The notes under the pieces: model-generated
Database searches by the model: none
The model's input: the letters and a program-made list of their open reading frames with translations, nothing else
Told to the model about the DNA's origin: nothing
In this document: piece after piece, positions 17,664 to 25,681 of the stretch
Position numbering within the stretch: position 1 is the first letter of the stretch
How the letters are laid out: each line of letters starts with the position of its first letter
Translations under genes and position numbers: made by a program
Origin: Comamonas sp. BIGb0124
Lineage (GTDB): Bacteria; Pseudomonadota; Gammaproteobacteria; Burkholderiales; Burkholderiaceae_C
Assembly: GCF_003752175.1 (NCBI RefSeq)
Contig: NZ_RJVF01000009.1
Span: 744,001-808,000, forward strand
Direction: 5' to 3'
Length of the DNA: 64,000 bases

Positions 17664-18121
17664 CAGTACGGCCCCGCCACGACCCAGGTGGTGCCGGAGC
17701 CGGACGCGGCTGGCGTCACTTCACCCAGGTGCTCGGTGCGCAGACGCCGCTGGCCGTCGACCACATCTTCATGCACGGCGACGTTCTCGACCAGGTCGAC
17801 CTTGATCACGAGGTCGATGGTCTTCGCGTCGATGAATTCGGCTTCGAAGCGAACGGCGCGTTCCCGCTGTTCCTTGTTGAGCGCGATGTCAGGCTGATGC
17901 TTGCTCAGCCATGCGAGCACGGGCACGGACACCTTGTCCACGTCGCCGGTAAAGTCCAGCAGCACCAGGGTGCCCGTGTACCGGTACGCGAAGGACAGAG
18001 AGGCGGTGCCCTTGGCCACCAGCGTGCCCTGGTCGGCGAACACCTTGAGCCGCTGCGGATCGGTGGTGTATTCGGGCATGGCCTGGGCCAGGAATGCCCG
18101 CAGAGCGTGGAGCTTCTTCAC
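17663..18121 (-). CDS. R: Tail completion protein gpR (P2-like)
   Basis: 152 residues (P2 gpR is 155) starting at GTG. MKKLHALRAFLAQAMPE and FRYTGTLVLLDF-like and SVPVLAWLSKHQPDI segments are typical of the P2 R tail completion family. It shares one base with S. It lies between the lysis cassette and S, as in P2. Confidence 0.94.
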   Translation of the reverse strand: MKKLHALRAFLAQAMPEYTTDPQRLKVFADQGTLVAKGTASLSFAYRYTGTLVLLDFTGDVDKVSVPVLAWLSKHQPDIALNKEQRERAVRFEAEFIDAKTIDLVIKVDLVENVAVHEDVVDGQRRLRTEHLGEVTPAASGSGTTWVVAGPY

Positions 18122-18131
18122 CGGCTGCCGA

Positions 18132-18428
18132 TCAGCGCTGTTTGCGCATCTCGCGCAGGTTGTGCCACAGCACGTAGAGGTAGACCGCGCAGGCCGCGCC
18201 GAGCAGCAGCAGCCAGTACCGGCCCTGCAGGCCGCCGAGGAACATCAGCAGGCCGAGGCCGGCCACCAGCGGAATCTTCACCAGCAGCAGGCCGGGCAGA
18301 ACCCCGACCCTGGCGAACAGCTTCGCCATGAGCGGATTGAGCTCAGACCCGCCACGACCGAGGATGCGCTGCGTGGTGTAGATGTCGGCGAGGTTGAGCA
18401 CGCACAAGAGGATGTAGAGATAAATCAT
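18132..18428 (-). CDS. Small three-helix membrane protein (DUF5658-like)
   Basis: 98 residues with three hydrophobic segments (about 1-16, 40-62, 68-85) and the motif NLADIYTTQRIL..GG.ELNP, seen in DUF5658-type membrane proteins. Its location right behind Rz/Rz1 and its four-base overlap with Rz put it in the lysis module. It could be a second holin-like or antiholin protein, but nothing in the sequence proves that. Confidence 0.6.
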   Translation of the reverse strand: MIYLYILLCVLNLADIYTTQRILGRGGSELNPLMAKLFARVGVLPGLLLVKIPLVAGLGLLMFLGGLQGRYWLLLLGAACAVYLYVLWHNLREMRKQR

Positions 18429-19021
18429 GGGGCTTCCTGTCTTTGGGTTTCCCAGTCCTGGCGGGCCTTGGTCAGGGCGCGCTGGACGGCGTTGTAACTG
18501 TCGATACAGAGGTTGAGGTCACGGACGGCGTCGTCTCCGCTGTCGGTGATGGCGACAAGGTCTGCACCAGTCGCCGGGTCAAGTTCGGTTCTCGCTTCGT
18601 CAGGCGCAGTGCCGGTACTTCTAGCGGCGGCGGGCAGAGCAGGCTGGCAGGCACCGGCGCCACTGCCAGCGGCTGGCCGGGTGGGGACTGACAGGCGGAT
18701 ACGGCCAGCGCGCACGCCAGCAATGAAAGCGTCTTGAGCGTTTTTCTCACGGGTCATTTCCTCCTGATGGCGGGTGTTGATGTCTTCGAGCTCCAGGCGC
18801 AGATCGGTGGCCTGACGTTGGGCTTTATCTCGAGCGACCAGCGCGTCGGCAAGCGCTTGGGCGGTGGCCTGGTCGACACGGTCCTGCGCGGCATTCCAGA
18901 GGATCTGCGTTTCTGCTTGGCCCCGGGCGTATCCGGCAGCGTCGACGCGATGCGCGCCCCAGGCCAGTGCTGTGAGGACGGCGATGACTGCGGCCGCGAT
19001 CAGCCATTGAGCGAGTTTCAT
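18425..19021 (-). CDS. Rz: Rz-type inner membrane spanin
   Basis: 198 residues starting at MKLAQWLIAAAVIAVLTALAWG, a single N-terminal signal-anchor. A long charged coiled-coil region follows to about residue 105, then a Pro/Ala-rich region and a C-terminal helical part. This is the layout of i-spanins, which join inner and outer membranes at the last step of lysis. It follows the lysozyme gene with a four-base overlap and contains the whole Rz1 gene in another frame. Confidence 0.85.
   Translation of the reverse strand: MKLAQWLIAAAVIAVLTALAWGAHRVDAAGYARGQAETQILWNAAQDRVDQATAQALADALVARDKAQRQATDLRLELEDINTRHQEEMTREKNAQDAFIAGVRAGRIRLSVPTRPAAGSGAGACQPALPAAARSTGTAPDEARTELDPATGADLVAITDSGDDAVRDLNLCIDSYNAVQRALTKARQDWETQRQEAP
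18472..18750 (-). CDS. Rz1: Rz1-type outer membrane spanin lipoprotein, embedded in Rz
   Basis: 92 residues from a GTG start, wholly inside Rz in a different frame. The signal sequence MRKTLKTLSLLACALAVSAC ends in a lipobox (VSAC), followed by a proline-rich stretch (QSPPGQPLAVAPVP), both hallmarks of o-spanins. The lipoprotein sits in the outer membrane and pairs with Rz across the periplasm. Embedded Rz1 genes are known in lambda and P2 (lysC), which supports both calls. Confidence 0.88.
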   Translation of the reverse strand: MRKTLKTLSLLACALAVSACQSPPGQPLAVAPVPASLLCPPPLEVPALRLTKREPNLTRRLVQTLSPSPTAETTPSVTSTSVSTVTTPSSAP

Positions 19022-19554
19022 GAAGCGGCCCTCAGACACTCGGCCTGCTGCCGCAGGCGATCCGTCCACACGCCGCCGCAAATCTTGTTGCCCGGCGTGG
19101 AGCAGTCATATCCGCCGGCGAACTTCCATGCCGGGATGGCATTGCACGCGCCGACGTAGTCTTCGGCGCGCAGGCGCAGCACGATGGTCGAGGTGCGACC
19201 AGCCTTGCCGCCCGTGCAGAAGTTGAACGTACCGATGTTGTAGGCGAGGTCGACGTAGATGTCGTACTCGGCCTGGTGGAGCTTGACCTCGGGGCCGATG
19301 CACGCGCGGATCTTCGGTTCGTCCCGCTGGACGTGGATCAGCGCGGTGCGGAGCGCTTTCACGGGCGTGGTCCGGTCGCCCATCTGCACGCGGCTGCCGT
19401 CGTCGCGCACGGTGCTGCCGAAACCCACCGTGGGTACGTCGCCCCGGGTGGGAATGATCGCGCTGTCGGTGTAGCCCTCGCGGATGGCGATGCCCACAAA
19501 AGCCGAAGCGCTCAGGGTCAGGCCCGCAATGGCCACGCGCACCTTAGCGGACAT
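19018..19554 (-). CDS. Phage lysozyme (glycoside hydrolase family 24), probable SAR endolysin
   Basis: 178 residues. I start at MSAKVRVAIAGLTL, because the longer frame reads through the holin gene. The weakly hydrophobic N-terminus (residues 7-23, rich in Ala, Gly and Ser) fits a signal-arrest-release anchor. The catalytic region is REGYTDSAIIPTRGDVPTVG, with Glu26 as the general acid and the GDVPT.GFGST part of the T4-lysozyme-type active site. Cysteines in the C-terminal half fit a periplasmic enzyme. It cleaves peptidoglycan. Confidence 0.9.
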   Translation of the reverse strand: MSAKVRVAIAGLTLSASAFVGIAIREGYTDSAIIPTRGDVPTVGFGSTVRDDGSRVQMGDRTTPVKALRTALIHVQRDEPKIRACIGPEVKLHQAEYDIYVDLAYNIGTFNFCTGGKAGRTSTIVLRLRAEDYVGACNAIPAWKFAGGYDCSTPGNKICGGVWTDRLRQQAECLRAAS

Positions 19555-19882
19555 GGCCACCTCCTGTGATCTGATCCATCGTTGCCCGGTGCTGTTCGTC
19601 CTTGCGACGCTGTTCAGCTTCGTGCGCCTCAGCGTCCCGGGCTGCCTGGGCCATCCGCACGGTGCGGGTGATGTGCAGTTCACGAGCTTTGTAGATCCAG
19701 TTGACGATGAATCCGGCCACGGCCACGGCGATGCCCAACCAGGCAACGTGGTCACTGGAGAGCAGCCATTGGCCGCCGCTGGCCGTCGCGCCACCGGCCA
19801 CGGTCACACCGGTTGCGATCTTGCTGCCCAGGCTCGGGACCAGGGCGTCTAAGCGTTCGATCAGGTCGAGTTCTTTGGACAT
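19544..19882 (-). CDS. Phage holin (HP1/P2-like)
   Basis: 112 residues with a central hydrophobic region (VTVAGGATASGGQWLL and VAWLGIAVAVAGFIVNWIY), a short amphipathic N-terminus and a highly charged C-terminal tail (EAHEAEQRRKDEQHR). This is typical of small holins that trigger lysis by opening the inner membrane. It overlaps the lysozyme start by 11 bases and follows X directly. Confidence 0.82.
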   Translation of the reverse strand: MSKELDLIERLDALVPSLGSKIATGVTVAGGATASGGQWLLSSDHVAWLGIAVAVAGFIVNWIYKARELHITRTVRMAQAARDAEAHEAEQRRKDEQHRATMDQITGGGHVR

Positions 19883-19888
19883 GGTGTT

Positions 19889-20101
19889 TCAGTCCCACAG
19901 GGACACGGTTTTGGCTTTCGGGGTGGCAGTCGGTGGGTCTGGCAGCACCACGCGCGTTCCCAGGGGTAGGAACGGGCCGAGGGCAGCCAGGCCAGGGTTT
20001 AGGTCGTAGGTCGCTTCCGTCACCTCGGCCGTCACACCCAGATGCCGGCGGCACAGGATGTCGACGGTGTCGTTCTGGCGGGCGATGACCGTGACCGGCA
20101 T
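19889..20101 (-). CDS. X: Tail protein gpX (LysM-type)
   Basis: 70 residues (P2 gpX is 67). The pattern TVIARQNDTVDILCRRHLG then LNPGLAALGPFLPLGTRVVLP is a LysM-like fold. P2 X proteins are small tail proteins thought to help tail assembly at the baseplate. Located between L and the holin, as in P2. Confidence 0.95.
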   Translation of the reverse strand: MPVTVIARQNDTVDILCRRHLGVTAEVTEATYDLNPGLAALGPFLPLGTRVVLPDPPTATPKAKTVSLWD

Positions 20102-20103
20102 GG

Positions 20104-20595
20104 CTAGATCAGCTCCGAGGTCATGCGAGCGGTGCCCTGGATGTCACGCACGGCCCAGAAGGCATCGCGGCGCAGCTCGTTTGCCTGGGCCGCGCGGATC
20201 TCGGCTCCGTTGTTGGCCCGGCCGGTGGCCTCGATGCCCGCATAGCGTTCCAGCAGCGACGCCCGAGTCAGTGCGTAGACCGCCGTCTCGAACTGGCCGA
20301 CCTTCACGCTTTGGCCATTGATGGCCAGCGCCGGCACGTCCGCCAGCGTCGCATGGCCGGCGGCCGACTGCGTGGCCCACCAGGTGGCCAGGTCCTGGAC
20401 GACGCTGGCCACAGCGGTGGTAGCCGCGTGCGTGAGCCGCTCGGCTGTCACCGCGCCGTCGAGGGCCACGGTGTCCCGCAGTTTGGCCAGGTCGATGACA
20501 GGCCAGACAGGGCCAGCGTTGAGCGTGCCCAGCGGACTGGGGTCTTCGGACGGCGAGGTCACGACCAGGGGCGGGCCGTTTGCGATCAAGGACAT
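20104..20595 (-). CDS. L: Head completion protein gpL (P2-like)
   Basis: 163 residues (P2 gpL is 169). WPVIDLAKLRDTVALDGAVT, LERYAGIEATGRANNGAE and the C-terminal RRDAFWAVRDIQGTARMTSELI are typical of the P2 head completion/stabilisation family. It seals the portal after DNA packaging. Two bases separate it from X. Confidence 0.95.
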   Translation of the reverse strand: MSLIANGPPLVVTSPSEDPSPLGTLNAGPVWPVIDLAKLRDTVALDGAVTAERLTHAATTAVASVVQDLATWWATQSAAGHATLADVPALAINGQSVKVGQFETAVYALTRASLLERYAGIEATGRANNGAEIRAAQANELRRDAFWAVRDIQGTARMTSELI

Positions 20596-20707
20596 GGTCG
20601 GGCGTCGGTTGAGGAATAGGGGGGCGGTGGTCGCCGTGCGTTGTGGTGAGGACCTAACCTTTCACGCGGCACGGCGAGCCGCCCGGCACCGGGGGTGCTC
20701 GGTTGGG

Positions 20708-21676
20708 CTACTTCGCGGCAGCGGGTTTGCGGCCCGGCTTCGCGCGCGCAGTAGCGGCTTTGGGGGTGGCGGTTGCCGTCTTTTTGGCAGCCGTTTTGTT
20801 GTTGACCACATCCGGCTTGGGTGTGGGCTCAGCAGCAGCCGCGGCTGTGTCGGCAACGGGCGCCGCTGCTTCTGCCGCTGTAACAGCCGGCGGGGCGTCG
20901 GCGTCGGGCAGCGTGACCTTGCCGGCACTGGCGGCGGCGAGCTTGCGCTCGATGCGCTCGATGTCTTTCTTCACGCCGGACTGTGCGTCGTAGCTCAGCG
21001 CCGACTGCAGCAGTGCCAACGCCTGATTGAGCACGGTGGCCGGCAGGACTTCGAGATCCGGCGACTCGGCGGTCTGCACCTTGCCCAGCAGCGCATACGC
21101 GATGGCCTTGTGCAACTTGGCGCGCGGCTGGTCATGCGCATCTTCGGCTGCCGTGATCGCCTGCACGCCCTGCAGGATCTGCACGGCCGGGCAATCCGGA
21201 TCGGGTACCAGGGCCGGCTGGCCCGTTTCCGACTTCCCGACCTTCAGCGGCGTCCAGCGGCCATTGAGATAGGCGTCCGCAAATTCTTCGATGACCGTGG
21301 TCGCTGTACTGCGTTCATAGCGGTCCGGCAGGCGCAGCTTGTACTGCAGTACGTAGGTTGCCATTTCCAGGGCCAGCGCATAGGCTCCTGCGTCGACGGC
21401 CCACACCATGGTGGTGGTCACGACCTTGTCTTCGGCCCCGTTGCCCTTCTGCACAGCACTCGTGATCCAGTCGAAGTAGTCCGGCAGGATCTCCGCTTTC
21501 ACGCTGGCCTTGAGCAAGATGCCTTGAATTTCTTTGAGGCGACGTTGGTCAAAAGCCAACTTGGCCAGCATGAGCTGGTAGGCGTCGCCTTGAACTTGTT
21601 TTCCGAAGGGCGAGGCCGCTTGGGCCTGTTCGGCCATGACGCGGGCGTAGTGACGCTGAGCAGGGGATAAAGGCAT
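20708..21676 (-). CDS. M: Terminase small/endonuclease subunit gpM with histone-H1-like tail
   Basis: 322 residues, clearly longer than P2 gpM (247). The first ~235 residues match the P2-type terminase subunit (PAQRHYARVMAEQ, DYFDWITSAVQKG, MVWAVDAGAYALALEMA), which makes the cos cut with gpP. The remaining ~85 residues are Ala/Pro/Lys/Thr-rich (NNKTAAKKTATATPKAATA) and resemble histone H1 tails, suggesting added nonspecific DNA contact. Lies between L and N as in P2. Confidence 0.92.
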   Translation of the reverse strand: MPLSPAQRHYARVMAEQAQAASPFGKQVQGDAYQLMLAKLAFDQRRLKEIQGILLKASVKAEILPDYFDWITSAVQKGNGAEDKVVTTTMVWAVDAGAYALALEMATYVLQYKLRLPDRYERSTATTVIEEFADAYLNGRWTPLKVGKSETGQPALVPDPDCPAVQILQGVQAITAAEDAHDQPRAKLHKAIAYALLGKVQTAESPDLEVLPATVLNQALALLQSALSYDAQSGVKKDIERIERKLAAASAGKVTLPDADAPPAVTAAEAAAPVADTAAAAAEPTPKPDVVNNKTAAKKTATATPKAATARAKPGRKPAAAK

Positions 21677-21735
21677 GGTCGTGCGGGATAGGTTGGACCG
21701 ATGGGCCCGGCCGCGTGGCGACCGGGATGCGGCGG

Positions 21736-22749
21736 TTACTCGGCAATCTCGATGTTTTCGACCAGCGCGGCCAGACCGTTGTCCTCGAGCACGAAGGCGT
21801 CGTTGCTGGACTCGAAGTTCTCCACCCGGTTGCGGCGGGGGTTCTCGATGATGTGACGGCGGCGTGCGCCGGACTGCCAGTAGACCGACAGGTTGTCGAA
21901 CGTCGTGACCAGCACGGCATTGGCGGGGAAGAACGGCACTGTCACAGCCTGCAGCCCGCCCACACGCTTCTGGCTGATCACCACTTGCGAAGCCAGCGTC
22001 TCGGACGGGGCCTGGGTCACGTTGACCAGAGGGAAGTACTTGTCGTGCATCAATGCACTGCCCAGGATGGCCACGAGGTTGGGGTTCTGGCGATGCCAGG
22101 GATCCAGCAACTGGATGGCGTCGAACACCGCCGCGTCGATGTTCTTGTAGTCGCCACCCACACCGATCACGACCTTGCCTGCCTCGACATCGCCCGAGGC
22201 GAGAACACGACCGGGCGCATCTTCGCGCAGGTGCTGCAGCCAGCCCTTGTTCACGTCCTGCAGCAGCGGATTGGCAGCGATGTCCGTATCGGCCGCAGCA
22301 CTGAGTCCATTGAACCCGATGCAGATGCGGTCGAGCGCCTGGCGGATGACCAGTTGCATGGCCACGCGGTTTTGGAAATCGGGGAACTTGGCCCAGGCGT
22401 CGATTTTTTCGTAACCCAGGTGGGTGTCATAGTTGGTCTGGACGCACTGGTAACCGATCTCGCTCAAGGTCGTGAGGTCGCGCGTCTGACGTTCCTTGTT
22501 CGCGGTGTTGGTGCGGCCGGCACTCGGGCCGGAGAGACCGAGGCCCAGCTTTGCGCCGGACTTCTCGTCGACGGGCACGAGGTTGATGCGCTTGAGGAAG
22601 TCGCTCGACTCCTGCATTTTGTTTTCGAGCTTCTGCTGCACGCTGGGCACGACGTTGAACGTCTTGTCCACGTCGGTGCTCCCAACGGCGTTGAGGCTGG
22701 CCACGCGGCCCAGATACGCGTTGTAGATTCGGCGGCTTTCGGTCTTCAT
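21736..22749 (-). CDS. N: Major capsid protein gpN (P2-like)
   Basis: 337 residues (P2 gpN is 357). The N-terminus MKTESRRIYNAYLGRVASLNAV, the middle DFQNRVAMQLVIRQALDRI and the C-terminal YWQSGARRRHIIENPRRNRVE are family-typical. It has an HK97-type fold and builds the icosahedral shell, with N-terminal cleavage normally done by the gpO protease. Confidence 0.97.
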   Translation of the reverse strand: MKTESRRIYNAYLGRVASLNAVGSTDVDKTFNVVPSVQQKLENKMQESSDFLKRINLVPVDEKSGAKLGLGLSGPSAGRTNTANKERQTRDLTTLSEIGYQCVQTNYDTHLGYEKIDAWAKFPDFQNRVAMQLVIRQALDRICIGFNGLSAAADTDIAANPLLQDVNKGWLQHLREDAPGRVLASGDVEAGKVVIGVGGDYKNIDAAVFDAIQLLDPWHRQNPNLVAILGSALMHDKYFPLVNVTQAPSETLASQVVISQKRVGGLQAVTVPFFPANAVLVTTFDNLSVYWQSGARRRHIIENPRRNRVENFESSNDAFVLEDNGLAALVENIEIAE

Positions 22750-22803
22750 GATCGGATTTCCTGCTGTGGTTCGGATAGATGGCTCGGCGCGAATGCGGCC
22801 GGC

Positions 22804-23634
22804 TTAGAAGTCGGTCTGTGCAGCGGCCTCGCCGCCAGTTGCCGGGGGGCGCTGCGTGTAGTTCGGCGTGCTGTCGTACTTGTCGTGCTGCGTCTTGAGC
22901 GCTTTGAATTCGTTGCGCAGATCGGCAATGGCCCGGTCGTTTTCGGCTTGATGCTTTTCAGCGGCAGTGACGTGTGTCGCGAAATGCGTGCCCACCTGTT
23001 TCAGGGCATCGGCCACGGCAGAAAAGCGCGAGTCGTCGGTCGTCGACTTGCCGGTGAACAAGGCGACTGCACCGTCCAGCGCCGACTTGAACCGAGCGGC
23101 CATGCCGTTGGCTGCAACTTCATCGTCGGAGAATTCGAAGACGACTTCTTCTGCAGCGGCGAATAGGTCGCCTTCGTTGGTCTTGCGTGCGGCAAACGGG
23201 TTGACCGCTTGCGTGGCCGCGAAAGCCAGCATCTCGGTGCCCAGGCTGGCCGGGTTGTCCGTCACGGCCAGACCGGTGAGATACGCCTCGTTCGAGTCCG
23301 CGAAACTCGGGCGAACTTCGATAGATGTGTAGAGCTTCTGTTTCTTCTTGACCAGCTCGACGAGTTCGTCGGTGGGTTCGATCTGAGCCAGCAGGGCCAG
23401 CTTTTTGGTGCCGCTGATTTCGACCTCTTCGGTCTTCACCGCCAGCACATCGCCGTAAGCCTTGAAATCGCCACTCGGGCTGAAGCCGCGGATGTGTTCC
23501 ATGTTGACGCGCGCACCGTATTTCTTGGGGTCGTAGTGCTTGGCGATCTGAGTCAACCAGACGCGCTCGATGGTGCGGCCGTCGCTGGTTGCGCCTTCGA
23601 CGGCGACGCGGAAAAACTGGGATTTCTTGGCCAT
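22804..23634 (-). CDS. O: Capsid scaffold and protease gpO (P2-like)
   Basis: 276 residues (P2 gpO is 284). The N-terminal serine protease domain shows the expected triad in order: Asp18 (TSDGRT), His47 (MEHIRG) and Ser104 (LYTSIEV). The C-terminal half, about residues 190-265, is the helical scaffold that is consumed during assembly. It processes N, the portal and itself. First gene of a late operon reaching to S, with a leader of about 57 bases from the predicted promoter. Confidence 0.95.
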   Translation of the reverse strand: MAKKSQFFRVAVEGATSDGRTIERVWLTQIAKHYDPKKYGARVNMEHIRGFSPSGDFKAYGDVLAVKTEEVEISGTKKLALLAQIEPTDELVELVKKKQKLYTSIEVRPSFADSNEAYLTGLAVTDNPASLGTEMLAFAATQAVNPFAARKTNEGDLFAAAEEVVFEFSDDEVAANGMAARFKSALDGAVALFTGKSTTDDSRFSAVADALKQVGTHFATHVTAAEKHQAENDRAIADLRNEFKALKTQHDKYDSTPNYTQRPPATGGEAAAQTDF

Positions 23635-23697
23635 GAGTGGATGTGCCTCGCTGGGGGGTTAACAGGGACGCAAAGGGTGGTTGGTGCGTGTGTTCCC

Positions 23698-23803
23698 ATG
23701 TTGATCCGGGCCCCGCGCGCGCTCAAGCCGCGCACTGTGTGGCGGTGACGGGCACGGATGCGAGTGCTGGCGATAAGGGGGAGGCGTCGGCAACCTTGGC
23801 GGC
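23698..23803. promoter_or_regulatory. Divergent late promoter region between O and P
   Basis: A dyad GTG-N11-CAC at 23739-23755 resembles those upstream of V and of the tail fibre. Towards O (minus strand) a CAACAT at 23703-23698 sits where the -10 element lies in the other copies. Towards P (plus strand) CAACCT at 23791-23796 ends seven bases before the P ATG, and the dyad centre is 57 bases from that ATG. One activator site may therefore serve both directions. Confidence 0.5.
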
Positions 23804-25681
23804 ATGCCAAGAAAGAAAGCCGCAGGGGGCAGCGTTGCCCCTGTATCCAAGAGAGAGCCCGTTGCCCCGTGGGAGGACGAGGGGCTCGTGTGTGCCGTCG
23901 AAGAACCGCCGGCAGCGGGCGCTCAGATTGCCACGCTGACGCCTGAAGCGCAACCCCGGACTGCCGCACGATTTCTGTACTGGCAAGGGTGGCGAATCAA
24001 GCTCATTGCCGAAAAATTGGGTCTGCCGCCCACGACGGTTTACGGCTGGAAAGACGCTGAGAACTGGGACAAGTTCACGCCGCTGGAGCGCGTGAACGGA
24101 GCGCTCGAATTCCGCATGGTCCAGTTGATCATGAAGGACACCAAGACCGGCGGTGACTTCAAAGAAATCGACCTGCTGGGCCGGCAGCTCGAACGCACGG
24201 CGCGGGTCGAGAAATACAAGGAAACCGGCAAGGAAGGCGACCTCAATCCGGCTATCGCCGCTCGCAACGCCGGGCCGAAGAAACGGCCCAAGCGCAACCA
24301 GTTCAGCGAGGCCCAGATTGAGCGCCTGGTCGAGCTGTTCCATGAGGGCAATTTCGCCTATGGCAATCGGTGGTTCGAAGCCCAGAAGGAGCGCACGCGC
24401 ATCCTGCTCAAATCGCGGCAGATCGGCGCGACCTACTACTTTGCGCGCGAGGCTTTGGTGCGTGCCGTCACCGAAGGCCGCAACCAGATTTTCCTGTCGG
24501 CTTCGAAGGCCCAGGCCCACCAGTTCAAGAACTACATGATCGCCTTCGCGCGGGAGGTTGACGTCGACCTCGGCGGCGATCCCATCGTGCTGTGGAACAA
24601 CGCTGAGCTGCACTTCCTCGGTACCAATGCGAAGACCGCGCAGGGCCGCAGCGGCGACTTCTATTTCGACGAGTTTTTCTGGGCCGGCGGCTTCAAGGAG
24701 TTGAACAAGGTGGCCAGCGCGATGGCCACGCACAAGCACTGGCGAAAGACCTATTTCTCGACTCCGTCGGCCAAGTCGCACGAGGCATATCCGTTCTGGA
24801 CTGGCGAGGATCTCAACAAGCGGCGCGACAAGACCAAGCACCTACAGCTCGACCTCAGTCACCGCGCACTGGCCGATGGCATTCGCTGCACGGATCGCCG
24901 CTTCCGCCACATCGTGACAGTGGAGGATGCGGTCCGCATGGGCTGCAACCTGTTCGACATCGATGAGCTGCGCAGCGAGTACTCCGACGACGAGTTTTCC
25001 AACCTGTTCATGTGCGAGTTCATCGACGACAGCCAGTCGATGTTTCCACTGGCCCTCATGCAGTCGTGCATGGTGGACTCGTGGACCGAGTGGGCCGACG
25101 ACTTTAAGCCGCTCGCGCAGCGGCCCTTCGCCCACGCACCCGTCTGGGTGGGCTACGACCCGGCGCACACCGGCGACTCGGCCGCACTGGCGGTCATTGC
25201 GCCCCCGCGTGTGCCGGGCGGCAAGTTCCGACTGCTGCACCGCCAACAGTTCCGGGGCGCGGATTACGAGGCCCAGGCCAAGTACATCGAGTCGATCACC
25301 AAGCAATACAACGTGGCCTACATGGGCATCGACACCACAGGCATGGGGCAGGGCGTCTATCAGCTCGTGCTGAAGTTCTTTCCCCAAGCCCGGGCCTACC
25401 AGTACGACCTGGCTATCAAGTCACGCCTGGTTCTCAAGGCGAAACACGTCATCAGCAAAGGCCGCCTGCAGATGGATGCCGACTGCACCGACGTGGCTGC
25501 AGCGTTCATGGCCATCAAGCGTGTGCTGACACCCAGCCAGCGGCACGTGACCTACCACGCTGGCCGCAGTGACGACGTGGGACACGCGGATCTCGCCTGG
25601 GCCGTCATGCACGCACTCGACAACGAAACACTGGCCGGGGATGTCCTCGGCTCCAATTCTTCCGTGGAGATTTACGAATGA
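23804..25681 (+). CDS. P: Terminase large subunit (ATPase) gpP
   Basis: 625 residues (P2 gpP is 590). An N-terminal helix-turn-helix (KLIAEKLGLPPTTVYGWKD, about residues 66-85) precedes the ATPase, with a deviant Walker A KSRQIGAT at 203-210 and Walker B DFYFDE at 285-290. The C-terminal part contains GYDPAHTGDSAALAV (about 450), typical of the RNase-H-like domain. It drives DNA packaging through the portal with gpM. The ATG lacks a well-placed Shine-Dalgarno sequence; AAGGGGGAGG is too far upstream. Overlaps Q by four bases. Confidence 0.96.
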   Translation: MPRKKAAGGSVAPVSKREPVAPWEDEGLVCAVEEPPAAGAQIATLTPEAQPRTAARFLYWQGWRIKLIAEKLGLPPTTVYGWKDAENWDKFTPLERVNGALEFRMVQLIMKDTKTGGDFKEIDLLGRQLERTARVEKYKETGKEGDLNPAIAARNAGPKKRPKRNQFSEAQIERLVELFHEGNFAYGNRWFEAQKERTRILLKSRQIGATYYFAREALVRAVTEGRNQIFLSASKAQAHQFKNYMIAFAREVDVDLGGDPIVLWNNAELHFLGTNAKTAQGRSGDFYFDEFFWAGGFKELNKVASAMATHKHWRKTYFSTPSAKSHEAYPFWTGEDLNKRRDKTKHLQLDLSHRALADGIRCTDRRFRHIVTVEDAVRMGCNLFDIDELRSEYSDDEFSNLFMCEFIDDSQSMFPLALMQSCMVDSWTEWADDFKPLAQRPFAHAPVWVGYDPAHTGDSAALAVIAPPRVPGGKFRLLHRQQFRGADYEAQAKYIESITKQYNVAYMGIDTTGMGQGVYQLVLKFFPQARAYQYDLAIKSRLVLKAKHVISKGRLQMDADCTDVAAAFMAIKRVLTPSQRHVTYHAGRSDDVGHADLAWAVMHALDNETLAGDVLGSNSSVEIYE

